Positions 1-6,506 of a DNA stretch of 64,000 bases are shown here, piece by piece; within the stretch, counting starts at the first letter, position 1; every line of letters begins with the position of its first letter. The DNA lies in assembly GCA_020025575.1 (NCBI GenBank), contig JAHHRW010000003.1, positions 124,001-188,000 of the forward strand. The letters are read 5' to 3'. The notes below the pieces were generated by a model, which had not been told where the DNA came from, searched no databases, and worked only from the letters and a program-made list of their open reading frames with translations. The position numbers were made by a program, and so were the translations under genes. Source of the stretch: Oscillospiraceae bacterium. Its GTDB lineage: Bacteria; Bacillota; Clostridia; Oscillospirales; Oscillospiraceae.

Positions 1-2
1 AC

Positions 3-503
3 TCTACACTGGGTCGGTACAAGGCCCAGGCCATGGCTGAACGCGTCCGTGACATAAATCCTCAGTGCGAGGTTCGCGCCATTACCGAACTATACTGCGA
101 AGAGGATAAACTGAAGTTTTTTGACACCAACTACGATTATATTGCCGACTGCATTGATCTGGTTTCGTGCAAACTGAGCTTGATCATGAATGCCCGGGAA
201 CGAAATATCCCTATCATCAGTGCTCTGGGCACCGGAAACAAGCTGGATCCCAGTCAATTCACCATCACCGATATTTCAAAAACCAGCGGCTGTCCTTTGG
301 CCCGGGTTGTGCGCAGGGAACTTCGTGCCAGAAATGTGTATCATCACACGGTTCTATTTTCTCCGGAAGAGCCAGTTACCCCCATCCCTCTGGAGGCCCC
401 CCCTCCCGGCAGACGCAGTATCCCTGCATCTGTCAGCTGGGTACCCAGTGTGGCCGGCCTGATGATCGCCGGACACATTGTTTTAGATTTGGTAAAGGAA
501 TAA
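3..503 (+). CDS. tcdA: tRNA threonylcarbamoyladenosine dehydratase TcdA (C-terminal part)
   Basis: The gene is cut by the left edge; an open frame runs from base 3 to a TAA at 503 (about 166 residues). The visible part carries the conserved back half of the E1-like ThiF/HesA/TcdA family: STLGRYKAQAMAERV at the edge, DYIADCIDLVSCKLSL, the GTGNKLDPS segment and CPLARVVRRELR. The family (CsdL/YgdL) uses ATP to cyclise t6A at position 37 of ANN-decoding tRNAs to ct6A in the cytoplasm. The ATP-binding N-terminal half lies outside the window, so the call rests on the C-terminal signature, which separates TcdA from MoeB and ThiF well. The ATG at 33 is internal and not the start. Two small transporter genes follow 44 bases downstream. 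Confidence 0.88.
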   Translation, partial: STLGRYKAQAMAERVRDINPQCEVRAITELYCEEDKLKFFDTNYDYIADCIDLVSCKLSLIMNARERNIPIISALGTGNKLDPSQFTITDISKTSGCPLARVVRRELRARNVYHHTVLFSPEEPVTPIPLEAPPPGRRSIPASVSWVPSVAGLMIAGHIVLDLVKE

Positions 504-547
504 AGAACGCCTCCTGTGGAAAACTTTCACAGGAGGCGATTTATTAT

Positions 548-913
548 ATGCATATACACAAACGCTTGTTTTTTGGCGCAGCTGCAGCCGGTCTGGCAGC
601 AGGCTTTGTCAACGGACTCTTTGGCGGAGCCGGTGGAATGATCCTGATTCCTGCACTTAGCCTATTGGCCCAAATTGACGAACAAGAACTCTTCCCCACC
701 TGTGTTTCCGTGATGCTGCCGGTCAGTTTGCTGTCCCTATGGTTGGGCTCGCTCTACACAGCCCTGCCTTGGCAGGATGCCATGCCCTATCTCATCGGCA
801 GTGCAATCGGCGGTGTCCTGGTGGGGCTGTTCGGGAAGAAAATCCCCACACTCTGGCTACACCGAATTCTTGGTATCATGATTCTCTGGGGAGGCGTGCG
901 ATATTTATGCTAG
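548..913 (+). CDS. TauE/SafE (TSUP) family half-transporter, first half
   Basis: This is a 121-residue, strongly hydrophobic protein with about four membrane segments. Its N-terminal GFVNGLFGGAGGMILIPAL stretch is the Gly-rich repeat motif that opens each half of TauE/SafE permeases, which export sulfite, sulfoacetate or related organic anions. A full TSUP protein has two such halves and about 240-270 residues, so this is one half. AGGAGG at 532-537 sits 10 bases ahead of the ATG. Its end overlaps the next gene by 7 bases (ATGCTAG), so the two halves are probably translationally coupled and assemble as a heterodimer. The substrate is unknown. Longer reading frames that begin upstream in this frame are shadows over tcdA. 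Confidence 0.8.
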   Translation: MHIHKRLFFGAAAAGLAAGFVNGLFGGAGGMILIPALSLLAQIDEQELFPTCVSVMLPVSLLSLWLGSLYTALPWQDAMPYLIGSAIGGVLVGLFGKKIPTLWLHRILGIMILWGGVRYLC

Positions 914-1281
914 ACAGCTTTTGGTTTGCAATCCTGATTGGTGCAGTTTTGGGTTTCTTGTCCGGATTGGGCGTCGGCGGAGGAAGCCTGCTGCTTTTGT
1001 GGCTAACGGTCGTTCTTGGAACGCAGCAAAGTCAGGCCCGCCTGATGAATCTCATGTTTTTTATCCCCTGCGCTGCCATTGCGTGTCTGTTCCGTTGGAA
1101 ACAAGGTAACTTGAATCCGCCAAAAATCCTAATTCCAATCATCTTTGGACTGTTGGGCACTGTTCTTGGGAATCTATTGGGGCAGCAGCTGAATGTGGAT
1201 ATTCTAAAGAAAGTGTTCGGAATATTCTTTATCATCTGCGGAATCCGTGAGATCCGTTATCGTCCCCGGAAATTGAGATAA
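907..1281 (+). CDS. TauE/SafE (TSUP) family half-transporter, second half
   Basis: This 124-residue membrane protein has four likely membrane segments and the same Gly-rich entry motif as its upstream partner (GFLSGLGVGGGSLLLLW). It is the second TSUP half. The ATG at 907 overlaps the stop of the preceding half-transporter, which argues for coupled, equimolar synthesis. The C-terminus ends in a basic tail (residues IRYRPRKLR), predicted cytoplasmic. The gene ends inside the convergent ruvX gene, with a 25-base tail-to-tail overlap. Split TSUP pairs are known in Clostridia, but no substrate can be read from sequence; sulfite or another small anion is only the family default. Confidence 0.8.
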   Translation: MLDSFWFAILIGAVLGFLSGLGVGGGSLLLLWLTVVLGTQQSQARLMNLMFFIPCAAIACLFRWKQGNLNPPKILIPIIFGLLGTVLGNLLGQQLNVDILKKVFGIFFIICGIREIRYRPRKLR

Positions 1282-1673
1282 CCCTCCAATATCAAAGAGG
1301 CTGCCACCGCATCCACAGTATTTTTCCGCTTTTTCCCGTGATAATTGTGCTCAGACAGGATATTGTGGGCCTCAACGGTGGTGCGGCGCTCATCCCAGAG
1401 CCTTACCGGCAGCCCCGTAGCCTGCTCCACCTGCTGTGCAAATGCACGGCAAAGTTCCGCACGGGCACCTTCGGTTCCATCCATATTTCTGGGCAGTCCC
1501 ATGACAATTTCTCCGATTTCATTTTCCGACACCAGTTTGCAGATTTCCTCCAGTGTCTTCTCCGGCTTGCGGCTGTGAATCACCGTGGTAGTGCCAACAA
1601 TGGAACACAGCAAATCAGAAATGGCAATTCCTGTGCGGGCATCACCATAGTCAATTCCCAAAATTCGTTTCAT
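1257..1673 (-). CDS. ruvX: Holliday junction resolvase-like RuvX/YqgF
   Basis: This 138-residue RNase H-fold protein has the family motifs in order: ILGIDYGDARTGIAISD (first catalytic Asp) at residues 3-19, MGLPRNMDG in the middle, DERRTT, and a C-terminal VDAVAASLILEGYL with the last acidic residue. YqgF proteins process the 5' end of pre-16S rRNA, and some resolve Holliday junctions. I chose ATG 1673 because GAGAGGAA precedes it by a normal distance and the product begins MKRILGIDYG as in homologues; a longer frame upstream lacks these signals. It is transcribed toward the TSUP pair and overlaps it by 25 bases at the 3' ends. Confidence 0.93.
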   Translation of the reverse strand: MKRILGIDYGDARTGIAISDLLCSIVGTTTVIHSRKPEKTLEEICKLVSENEIGEIVMGLPRNMDGTEGARAELCRAFAQQVEQATGLPVRLWDERRTTVEAHNILSEHNYHGKKRKNTVDAVAASLILEGYLNFRGR

Positions 1674-1761
1674 GGACGTTCCTCTCAATGTCATTTTATT
1701 CCCGTATGTTCGGTTTCCCTCATTATACTGCAATATAAGCAAAAAATAAAGGAAAAAATTG

Positions 1762-1791
1762 TTGACAAGCCTCCACCCTCTATGTTATGAT
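1762..1791 (+). promoter_or_regulatory. sigma-A promoter of rpmG-secE-nusG
   Basis: TTGACA at 1762-1767 and TATGAT at 1786-1791 are separated by 18 bases. The next genes are rpmG, secE and nusG. About 130 bases of leader follow, including a small GCGGC/GCCGC stem near 1843-1863; I recognise no known regulatory element there. Confidence 0.8.
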
Positions 1792-1923
1792 GGTTCTACC
1801 TGTGAAAAAAGGCTTTTTTTATGCGCTTTTTTCAGCTTCGGTGCGGCGTTTGTAGTTAAGCCGCGACTAAATTTTATGCTAGACGAAGTGATACAGGGAG
1901 GCAATATTTAAGGAGGTGCCGTT

Positions 1924-2073
1924 ATGCGCGTTAAAGTCACTTTGAGATGCTCCGAGTGCAAGCAGAGAAACTACAACACCATGAAGAACAAGAAGAATGA
2001 CCCCGACCGTCTCGAAATGAAGAAGTACTGCAGATTCTGCAGAAAGCACACCATTCACAACGAGACCAAGTAA
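1924..2073 (+). CDS. rpmG: 50S ribosomal protein L33, zinc-binding type
   Basis: This 49-residue protein starts at ATG 1924 behind AAGGAGGTG. The family signature is plain: [12 protein letters not shown] at the start, YCRFCRKHT near the end. Cys9, Cys12, Cys36 and Cys39 form two CxxC pairs, so this is the zinc-ribbon (C+) form rather than the cysteine-free paralogue that many Firmicutes induce under zinc starvation. It sits 15 bases ahead of secE in the classical rpmG-secE-nusG order and shares the promoter at 1762. Confidence 0.97.
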   Translation: MRVKVTLRCSECKQRNYNTMKNKKNDPDRLEMKKYCRFCRKHTIHNETK

Positions 2074-2088
2074 GGAGGACCTACCATC

Positions 2089-2319
2089 ATGGCAGAAGTC
2101 AAGAAGGAAAACTGGTTTGTTAGAACCTGGCACAAGGTCTGCAAGTTCTTCCGTGAGCTGCGCAGCGAGCTGAAGAAGGTTGTCTGGCCTACCAAGGAAC
2201 AGGTTCTGAAAAACGCTCTGGTCGTGGCCGGCTGCGTCGTGGTTGTTGGTGCATTTATTTGGCTGTTCGACTTTGTCGCACAGGTTGGAATCAGTGGCTT
2301 GATTGCCCTGTTCCACTAA
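2089..2319 (+). CDS. secE: preprotein translocase subunit SecE
   Basis: This 76-residue single-span SecE has an N-terminal amphipathic region (FFRELRSELKKVVWPTKEQV, residues 20-39, with the hallmark W-P-T/S) followed by one membrane helix at about residues 43-70. SecE clamps the two halves of SecY in the SecYEG channel that takes substrates from SecA, whose gene is also in this window at 58.7-61.5 kb. The short form is typical of Gram-positive bacteria; E. coli SecE has two extra helices. GGAGG lies just upstream of the ATG. It lies between rpmG and nusG, the near-universal arrangement. Confidence 0.96.
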   Translation: MAEVKKENWFVRTWHKVCKFFRELRSELKKVVWPTKEQVLKNALVVAGCVVVVGAFIWLFDFVAQVGISGLIALFH

Positions 2320-2329
2320 GGGTAGCACT

Positions 2330-2857
2330 ATGGCAGATGCAAAGTGGTATGTGGTCCATACCTATTCCGGTTATGAAAACACGGTGAAGGCCACCATTGA
2401 AAAAACCGTGGAAAGCCGGCATCTACAGGATCAGATCCTGGCCGTTTCCATTCCTTTGGAAACTGTCACTGAGATCACCGAATCCGGCGTAAGCAAAACT
2501 TACGACCGTAAGATCTTCCCCGGCTATGTACTGGTGAAAATGTTCTACAGCGATGACACATGGCATGTGATTAAGGATGTCCGTGGTGTTACCGGCTTTG
2601 TGGGTACCTCCAGCAACGACCCCATTCCCCTGACAGAGGATGAGGTTTATGCAATGGGTGTTGAAAAGCGCGAAATCATTGTCAGCTATCATGTTGGCGA
2701 TTCCGTGCGCATCCTGGATGGCCCCTTGAGCTCCTTCACCGGAACTGTCGAAGAAATTGATGTCGACAAAAACTTGGTCAGCGTGGTTGTATCCATGTTT
2801 GGCCGTGAGACCCCTGTCGAGTTTGAACTCGATCAAGTTGAGGTCGTTTCCCAGTAA
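2330..2857 (+). CDS. nusG: transcription termination/antitermination factor NusG
   Basis: This 175-residue protein has the NGN domain first ([17 protein letters not shown] at residues 4-20, FPGYVLVKM near 62, VRGVTGFVG) and a C-terminal KOW domain ([21 protein letters not shown], about residues 125-145). NusG binds RNA polymerase and modulates pausing and elongation, and couples transcription to translation. ATG 2330 is chosen because the product then starts [14 protein letters not shown] as in homologues; the frame continues nine codons upstream without an equally good signal. It is the last gene before the L11/L1 ribosomal leader. Confidence 0.96.
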   Translation: MADAKWYVVHTYSGYENTVKATIEKTVESRHLQDQILAVSIPLETVTEITESGVSKTYDRKIFPGYVLVKMFYSDDTWHVIKDVRGVTGFVGTSSNDPIPLTEDEVYAMGVEKREIIVSYHVGDSVRILDGPLSSFTGTVEEIDVDKNLVSVVVSMFGRETPVEFELDQVEVVSQ

Positions 2858-2861
2858 ACGC

Positions 2862-2939
2862 ATCGGGCCGGAATCTCCGGTCGGAACGTGGGAGGGGTTT
2901 TAACCCCGAAAGAAATGCGTAAAACGCATATTACCACAT
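2862..2939 (+). promoter_or_regulatory. probable L1-binding leader upstream of rplK
   Basis: After nusG the RNA can form a CCGGA/TCCGG stem (about 2868-2880). GTGGGAGG at 2888-2895 then pairs its GTGG with CCAC at 2934-2937. Two short hairpins (GGGG/CCCC and ATGCGT/ACGCAT) sit inside this closing stem. The same GTGGGAGG...ACCAC pattern recurs before rplA. Ribosomal protein L1 represses the L11-L1 operon by binding an rRNA-like mRNA site, so this is a good candidate; no fold was computed. Confidence 0.6.
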
Positions 2940-2963
2940 TTTTATTCAGGAGGTGCTTTTAAA

Positions 2964-3389
2964 ATGGCACAGAAAGTCACTGGTATTATCAAATTGCAGA
3001 TCAATGCCGCTAAGGCAACTGCTTCTCCCCCTGTTGGTCCTGCTCTGGGTCAGCATGGCGTGAATATCGCAGCATTTATCAAGGAATTCAACGCTCGGAC
3101 CAAGGATATGGAGGGTTACAAGATTCCCGTAGTCATCACTGTCTACGCTGATCGCTCCTTCACCTTCATCACCAAGACTCCCCCCACTCCCCTGCTGGTC
3201 ATGAAGGCCATCGGTCTGGAGAAGGGTTCCGGCGTTCCCAACAAGCAGAAGGTTGGTACCATCACCAAGGCTCAGATCACCGAGATCGCTAAGACCAAGC
3301 TGCCCGATCTGAACTGCCCCTCTCTGGAAGCCGCTGAAACTCAGGTTGCCGGCACTTGCCGCTCCATGGGCGTCACCGTCGTTGATTGA
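2964..3389 (+). CDS. rplK: 50S ribosomal protein L11
   Basis: This 141-residue L11 is full length. The N-terminal domain shows [21 protein letters not shown] (the PP motif that contacts the GTPase-associated centre), followed by the C-terminal rRNA-binding domain with [17 protein letters not shown] and the C-terminal [11 protein letters not shown]11 binds 23S rRNA helix 43/44 next to the L10-L7/L12 stalk encoded 1.5 kb downstream. AGGAGGTG lies at about 2949-2956. It is preceded by a predicted L1-responsive leader and followed by rplA after a second copy of that motif. Confidence 0.98.
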   Translation: MAQKVTGIIKLQINAAKATASPPVGPALGQHGVNIAAFIKEFNARTKDMEGYKIPVVITVYADRSFTFITKTPPTPLLVMKAIGLEKGSGVPNKQKVGTITKAQITEIAKTKLPDLNCPSLEAAETQVAGTCRSMGVTVVD

Positions 3390-3401
3390 TAATTTGCTGT
3401 C

Positions 3402-3450
3402 CGGGATAGTTTGATCCCGGTTATGTGGGAGGATTATTCCGCATTACCAC
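3402..3450 (+). promoter_or_regulatory. second probable L1-binding site, upstream of rplA
   Basis: CCGGGAT and ATCCCGG (about 3402-3421) form a hairpin, followed by GTGGGAGG at 3425-3432 and ACCAC at 3446-3450. The arrangement matches that upstream of rplK, but the inner loop is only 13 bases. It directly precedes the rplA ribosome binding site (AAGGAGG, 3454-3460), a natural place for translational repression by L1. Confidence 0.6.
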
Positions 3451-3469
3451 GATAAGGAGGATAATTACA

Positions 3470-4162
3470 TTGTTTAGAGGTAAAAAGTATCAGGAGAGCG
3501 CCAAGCTGATTGACCGCTCCGTACAGTACGATCCCGCTGAAGCCCTGGATCTGGTCGTGAAGGGCGCTTCTGCAAAGTTCGACGAGACTGTCGAACTGCA
3601 CATCAAGTTGGGTGTTGACTCCCGTCACGCTGACCAGCAGGTCCGCGGCGCTGTCGTTCTGCCCAACGGCACCGGCAAGACCCGCAAGGTTCTGGTATTT
3701 GCTAAGGATGCAAAGGTCGAAGAGGCTAAGGCTGCAGGCGCTGACTATGTTGGCGGCATGGAGCTGGTCGAGAAGATCACCAAGGAAAACTGGTTCGACT
3801 TTGATGTCGTTGTTGCTTCCCCCGACATGATGGGTCTGGTTGGCCGTCTGGGTAAGGTTCTGGGCCCCAAGGGTCTGATGCCCTCCCCCAAGGCTGGCAC
3901 CGTCACCCCCAACGTCGCTGCTGCTGTTAAGGAAATCAAGGCTGGTAAGGTTGAGTACCGTCTGGACAAGACCAACATCATCCACTGCCCCATCGGCAAG
4001 GTTTCCTTCGGTACCGAGAAGCTGACTGAGAACATGGACACCCTGATGAAGGCTGTTGTTAAGGCTAAGCCCGCTGCAGCTAAGGGTCAGTATATCCGCT
4101 CCTGCGTCGTCGTCTCCACCATGGGCCCCGGCGTTAAGGTCAGCGCAGCTAAGTACCTGTAA
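3470..4162 (+). CDS. rplA: 50S ribosomal protein L1 (TTG start)
   Basis: I place the start at the TTG at 3470, giving 230 residues beginning [17 protein letters not shown], the usual length and N-terminus. It is preceded by AAGGAGG with nine bases of spacing. An in-frame ATG at 3425 lies inside the GTGGGAGG regulatory motif and has no ribosome binding site, so it is rejected. Family signatures include [25 protein letters not shown] and [17 protein letters not shown]1 forms the E-site stalk and represses its own operon. A weak TTG start together with the L1 site suggests translation is kept responsive to L1. Confidence 0.95.
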   Translation: MFRGKKYQESAKLIDRSVQYDPAEALDLVVKGASAKFDETVELHIKLGVDSRHADQQVRGAVVLPNGTGKTRKVLVFAKDAKVEEAKAAGADYVGGMELVEKITKENWFDFDVVVASPDMMGLVGRLGKVLGPKGLMPSPKAGTVTPNVAAAVKEIKAGKVEYRLDKTNIIHCPIGKVSFGTEKLTENMDTLMKAVVKAKPAAAKGQYIRSCVVVSTMGPGVKVSAAKYL

Positions 4163-4181
4163 TTTTATATTACAATCTTTT

Positions 4182-4215
4182 AACCGGGAAGTTTATGACT
4201 TCCCGGTTTTCTTTT
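4182..4215 (+). terminator. intrinsic terminator of the rpmG-rplA unit
   Basis: AACCGGGAAG, a short loop, then CTTCCCGGTTTTCTTTT. It follows rplA by 20 bases and separates it from the promoter of rplJ. Confidence 0.88.
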
Positions 4216-4277
4216 GTAGTGCATACATAAATTCTTTTACATTCTTGCCTACATCTCTAAAAAATCGAAAAAAGTAG

Positions 4278-4306
4278 TTGACATAGTGTTCGATCCATGC
4301 TATAAT
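4278..4306 (+). promoter_or_regulatory. consensus sigma-A promoter of rplJ-rplL
   Basis: TTGACA at 4278-4283 and TATAAT at 4301-4306 are both perfect and 17 bases apart. Transcription would start near 4313, at the 5' end of the L10 leader. Confidence 0.92.
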
Positions 4307-4310
4307 TCAC

Positions 4311-4420
4311 CTGTTGCCAAAGACAGCAGGTTGCGTAAGCAGTAATTCCTGCCGAGGTGCGTGGATATGATTTATTTGCGTGTCTTTTTGTCATTTGGCA
4401 GAAAGACACTTTTTTTATTT
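4311..4420 (+). promoter_or_regulatory. ribosomal protein L10 leader (autoregulatory mRNA element)
   Basis: The leader has the L10-leader landmarks: AGACAGCAGG near 4321, TCCTGCCGAGGTGCGTGG near 4348, and a terminator-like stem GTGTCTTT...AAAGACAC followed by seven T residues at about 4380-4417. The L10(L12)4 complex binds such leaders and represses rplJL. The stem and T-run suggest that control here may act by transcription termination, a mechanism described for Firmicute L10 leaders. Confidence 0.88.
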
Positions 4421-4437
4421 CGGAGGTGACATCTCAC

Positions 4438-4962
4438 ATGCCTAACGCAAAGGTTCTTGAAAGCAAGAAGGCCGTGGTTGAAAACCTGACCGGCAAGATC
4501 AAGGAAGCTTCTTCCATCGTCTTTGTCGACTATAAGGGTATCACTGTTGCTCAGGATAACGAGCTGCGTAAGCAGTTCCGTGATGCTGAAGTTGAGTACT
4601 CCGTTGTTAAGAACACCCTGACTCGTTTCGCTACCCAGAATGCTGGTTACGATTTCGACGAGGTTCTGAACGGCACCACTGCAATGGCTTGCACCACCGG
4701 CGATCCCATCGCTCCCGCTCGTATTATCTGCGAGTTTGCCAAGAAGAACAAGAACACCTTGACCATCAAGGGTGGCGTTGTTGAAGGTTCCGTTCTGACT
4801 GCTGAGCAGCTGAATGGCTTCGGCGAACTGCCCAGCAAGAATGCTCTGGTGGCTTCCGTTCTGGGTACCTTCCTGGCTCCCATTTCCAGCCTGGCTTTTG
4901 TTCTGGATCAGGTTCGTATCCAGAAGGAAGGCGGCGCTCCCGCAGCCGAGGCAGAGGCTTAA
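4438..4962 (+). CDS. rplJ: 50S ribosomal protein L10
   Basis: This is a 174-residue L10 beginning MPNAKVLESKKAVVENL. Conserved features include VFVDYKGITVAQDNELRKQF (residues 30-49), the VKNTLTR segment and a C-terminal helical tail that carries L7/L12 dimers, ending in an Ala/Glu-rich EGGAPAAEAEA. ATG 4438 is chosen for GGAGGTGA at 4422-4429 and for its fit with family length; the frame extends upstream into the leader. It forms the ribosomal stalk base with L11. It is cotranscribed with rplL and controlled by the L10 leader. Confidence 0.97.
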   Translation: MPNAKVLESKKAVVENLTGKIKEASSIVFVDYKGITVAQDNELRKQFRDAEVEYSVVKNTLTRFATQNAGYDFDEVLNGTTAMACTTGDPIAPARIICEFAKKNKNTLTIKGGVVEGSVLTAEQLNGFGELPSKNALVASVLGTFLAPISSLAFVLDQVRIQKEGGAPAAEAEA

Positions 4963-5017
4963 TCTGCTGCACACACTAACAAATACACTTTAACTTACAT
5001 TTTAGGAGGATATTACA

Positions 5018-5392
5018 ATGGCTAGTGAAAAGATCACTGCTCTCGTTGAGGAAGTTAAGGGCCTGACCGTTCTGGAGCTGTCCGAACTGGTTCACACCCT
5101 GGAGGAAGTTTTCGGCGTTTCCGCTGCTGCTGCTGCTGTCGCTGCTCCCGCTGCTGGCGCTGCTGCTGAAGTTGAAGAGAAGACCGAGTTTGACGTTATC
5201 CTGAAGAACGCTGGTTCTTCCAAGCTGAACGTCATCAAGGTTGTCCGTGCTGCTACCGGCCTGGGTCTGAAGGACGCTAAGGATCTGGTTGACAACTGCC
5301 CCAAGACTCTGAAGGAAGCTATCTCCAAGGAAGATGCTGAGAAGCTGGCTGCAGAGCTGAAGGAAGCTGGCGCAGAGGCTGAGATTAAGTAA
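5018..5392 (+). CDS. rplL: 50S ribosomal protein L7/L12
   Basis: This 124-residue protein has the standard architecture: an N-terminal dimerisation domain (about residues 1-32), an Ala-rich hinge (about residues 36-52), and the C-terminal factor-binding domain with [20 protein letters not shown] and the closing [20 protein letters not shown]. It recruits and stimulates translational GTPases. AGGAGG lies 9 bases ahead of the ATG. The intergenic gap from rplJ is 55 bases. L7/L12 is made in excess over L10; nothing in the gap beyond a strong ribosome binding site explains this. Confidence 0.98.
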   Translation: MASEKITALVEEVKGLTVLELSELVHTLEEVFGVSAAAAAVAAPAAGAAAEVEEKTEFDVILKNAGSSKLNVIKVVRAATGLGLKDAKDLVDNCPKTLKEAISKEDAEKLAAELKEAGAEAEIK

Positions 5393-5415
5393 TTTATCTC
5401 TACCAAATGCAATAC

Positions 5416-5447
5416 AACAGCCGTCAGGGAAAACTGGCGGCTGTTTT
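5416..5447 (+). terminator. terminator after rplL
   Basis: ACAGCCGTCAG, loop GGGAAAA, then CTGGCGGCTGT and five T residues. It closes the rplJL transcript. Confidence 0.9.
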
Positions 5448-5482
5448 TCATATGCTGTCTTGTTTGTGTTATAGGAGGTATT

Positions 5483-6304
5483 ATGAACTCCATCCCCTTT
5501 TTATCCGCTGTTATAGGTTCTGGCAATCCTCAAATAGATTGGATTGTCACGCTTAAAATCGTTTGTATACTAGCACTTATGATTTTCGCTGCCGGTGCAA
5601 TTCTTCGTGCGATCTTTGGCAGGGGCTCCAGCCTTACACGAAGTGTATCTGCTACATTAAATATTCTTCTAATCTATTTCACATCGATTGCTCTATATTA
5701 CTTCTTTCCAACTCTGCGTGTTTGGTTCAGCACGCTCCCATTTATTACACTAACTTCAGATCATCTCTTCATCTGGGGACTATCCGACTTGCCCGATTTG
5801 GTATTCTATCCAGCAATCTTGCAGATGGCTGTCTTAGCGCTTTTTGTTAATATGCTGGAAACCTATCTGCCGCGCGGACGAAATCTCATTAGCTGGTATT
5901 TATACCGGGTTATCACTGGGTTATGTGCGTTCGCTCTTTATACAGGATTTTCATATCTGGTCAATGCGTATACACCAGAAATCTTCGGCACCTGGGCAAA
6001 ACCCATCATTCTGGGTTTCTGGGGAATCATCCTTTTCATTGCCGTGCTGAAGCTCCTGCTTAGCGCAATACTAACCGTCATTAATCCGATCTTGGGCGCA
6101 TGTTACGCATTTTTCTTCCACAGTCTATTTGGTAAACAGTTTTCAAAAGCTATCTTAACGACTGTTATTATGGTTTTTATCGTGTATTACCTCAATCAAA
6201 CCGGATATACGCAGCTTGTTTATTCGGATATTTCTTTTGCAACTTATGGTCCGACCAGCTTGGTTTTATTGATTGCTCTGTATCTGTTCGGAAAAATTTT
6301 ATAA
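5483..6304 (+). CDS. uncharacterised polytopic membrane protein
   Basis: I do not recognise this 273-residue protein. It has about seven or eight hydrophobic segments (roughly residues 22-45, 57-75, 106-127, 139-161, 175-200, 201-216, 223-238, 257-273) and short polar loops with few charges. No catalytic motif is visible. The first part, with a helix followed by an Arg/Gly turn (ILRAIFGRGS), faintly recalls CvpA-like proteins, but I would not name it so. It stands alone between two terminators behind AGGAGG at 5474-5479. Its codons are visibly richer in A and T than the ribosomal genes around it, which may reflect low expression or recent acquisition. Confidence 0.7.
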   Translation: MNSIPFLSAVIGSGNPQIDWIVTLKIVCILALMIFAAGAILRAIFGRGSSLTRSVSATLNILLIYFTSIALYYFFPTLRVWFSTLPFITLTSDHLFIWGLSDLPDLVFYPAILQMAVLALFVNMLETYLPRGRNLISWYLYRVITGLCAFALYTGFSYLVNAYTPEIFGTWAKPIILGFWGIILFIAVLKLLLSAILTVINPILGACYAFFFHSLFGKQFSKAILTTVIMVFIVYYLNQTGYTQLVYSDISFATYGPTSLVLLIALYLFGKIL

Positions 6305-6312
6305 GCATACAT

Positions 6313-6347
6313 AAAAAATGCCATGATCTGTTCATGGCATTTTTTTC
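6313..6347 (+). terminator. terminator after the membrane protein gene
   Basis: AAAAAATGCCATGA, loop TCTG, TTCATGGCATTTTTTT. It is symmetrical, so it could act on both strands. Confidence 0.9.
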
Positions 6348-6419
6348 CGTATTATTCAGACTACACAAATATATTTCTAATTTCACGTCAATATTTTTTC
6401 GTAGATTTCATTATAATGT

Positions 6420-6448
6420 TTTACAAATGGGTAATGATGTATTATAAT
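6420..6448 (+). promoter_or_regulatory. sigma-A promoter of the CofE-like gene
   Basis: TTTACA at 6420-6425, 17 bases, TATAAT at 6443-6448. It lies about 60 bases upstream of the ATG. Confidence 0.8.
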
Positions 6449-6506
6449 ATGTAAGTAAAAGCGTCTTTTAAAAAGCGCAATCTCAACTTGATTAGGAGTG
6501 TTGTTT

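Noticed and set aside
1820..1858. Twelve-codon ORF (MRFFQLRCGVCS) in the rpmG leader
   Set aside because: It has no ribosome binding site, no codon run related to a downstream pathway and no following terminator, so it is not a leader peptide.
3425..3469. ATG at 3425 as start of rplA
   Set aside because: It falls inside the GTGGGAGG regulatory motif. TTG 3470 has a strong ribosome binding site and gives the family length.
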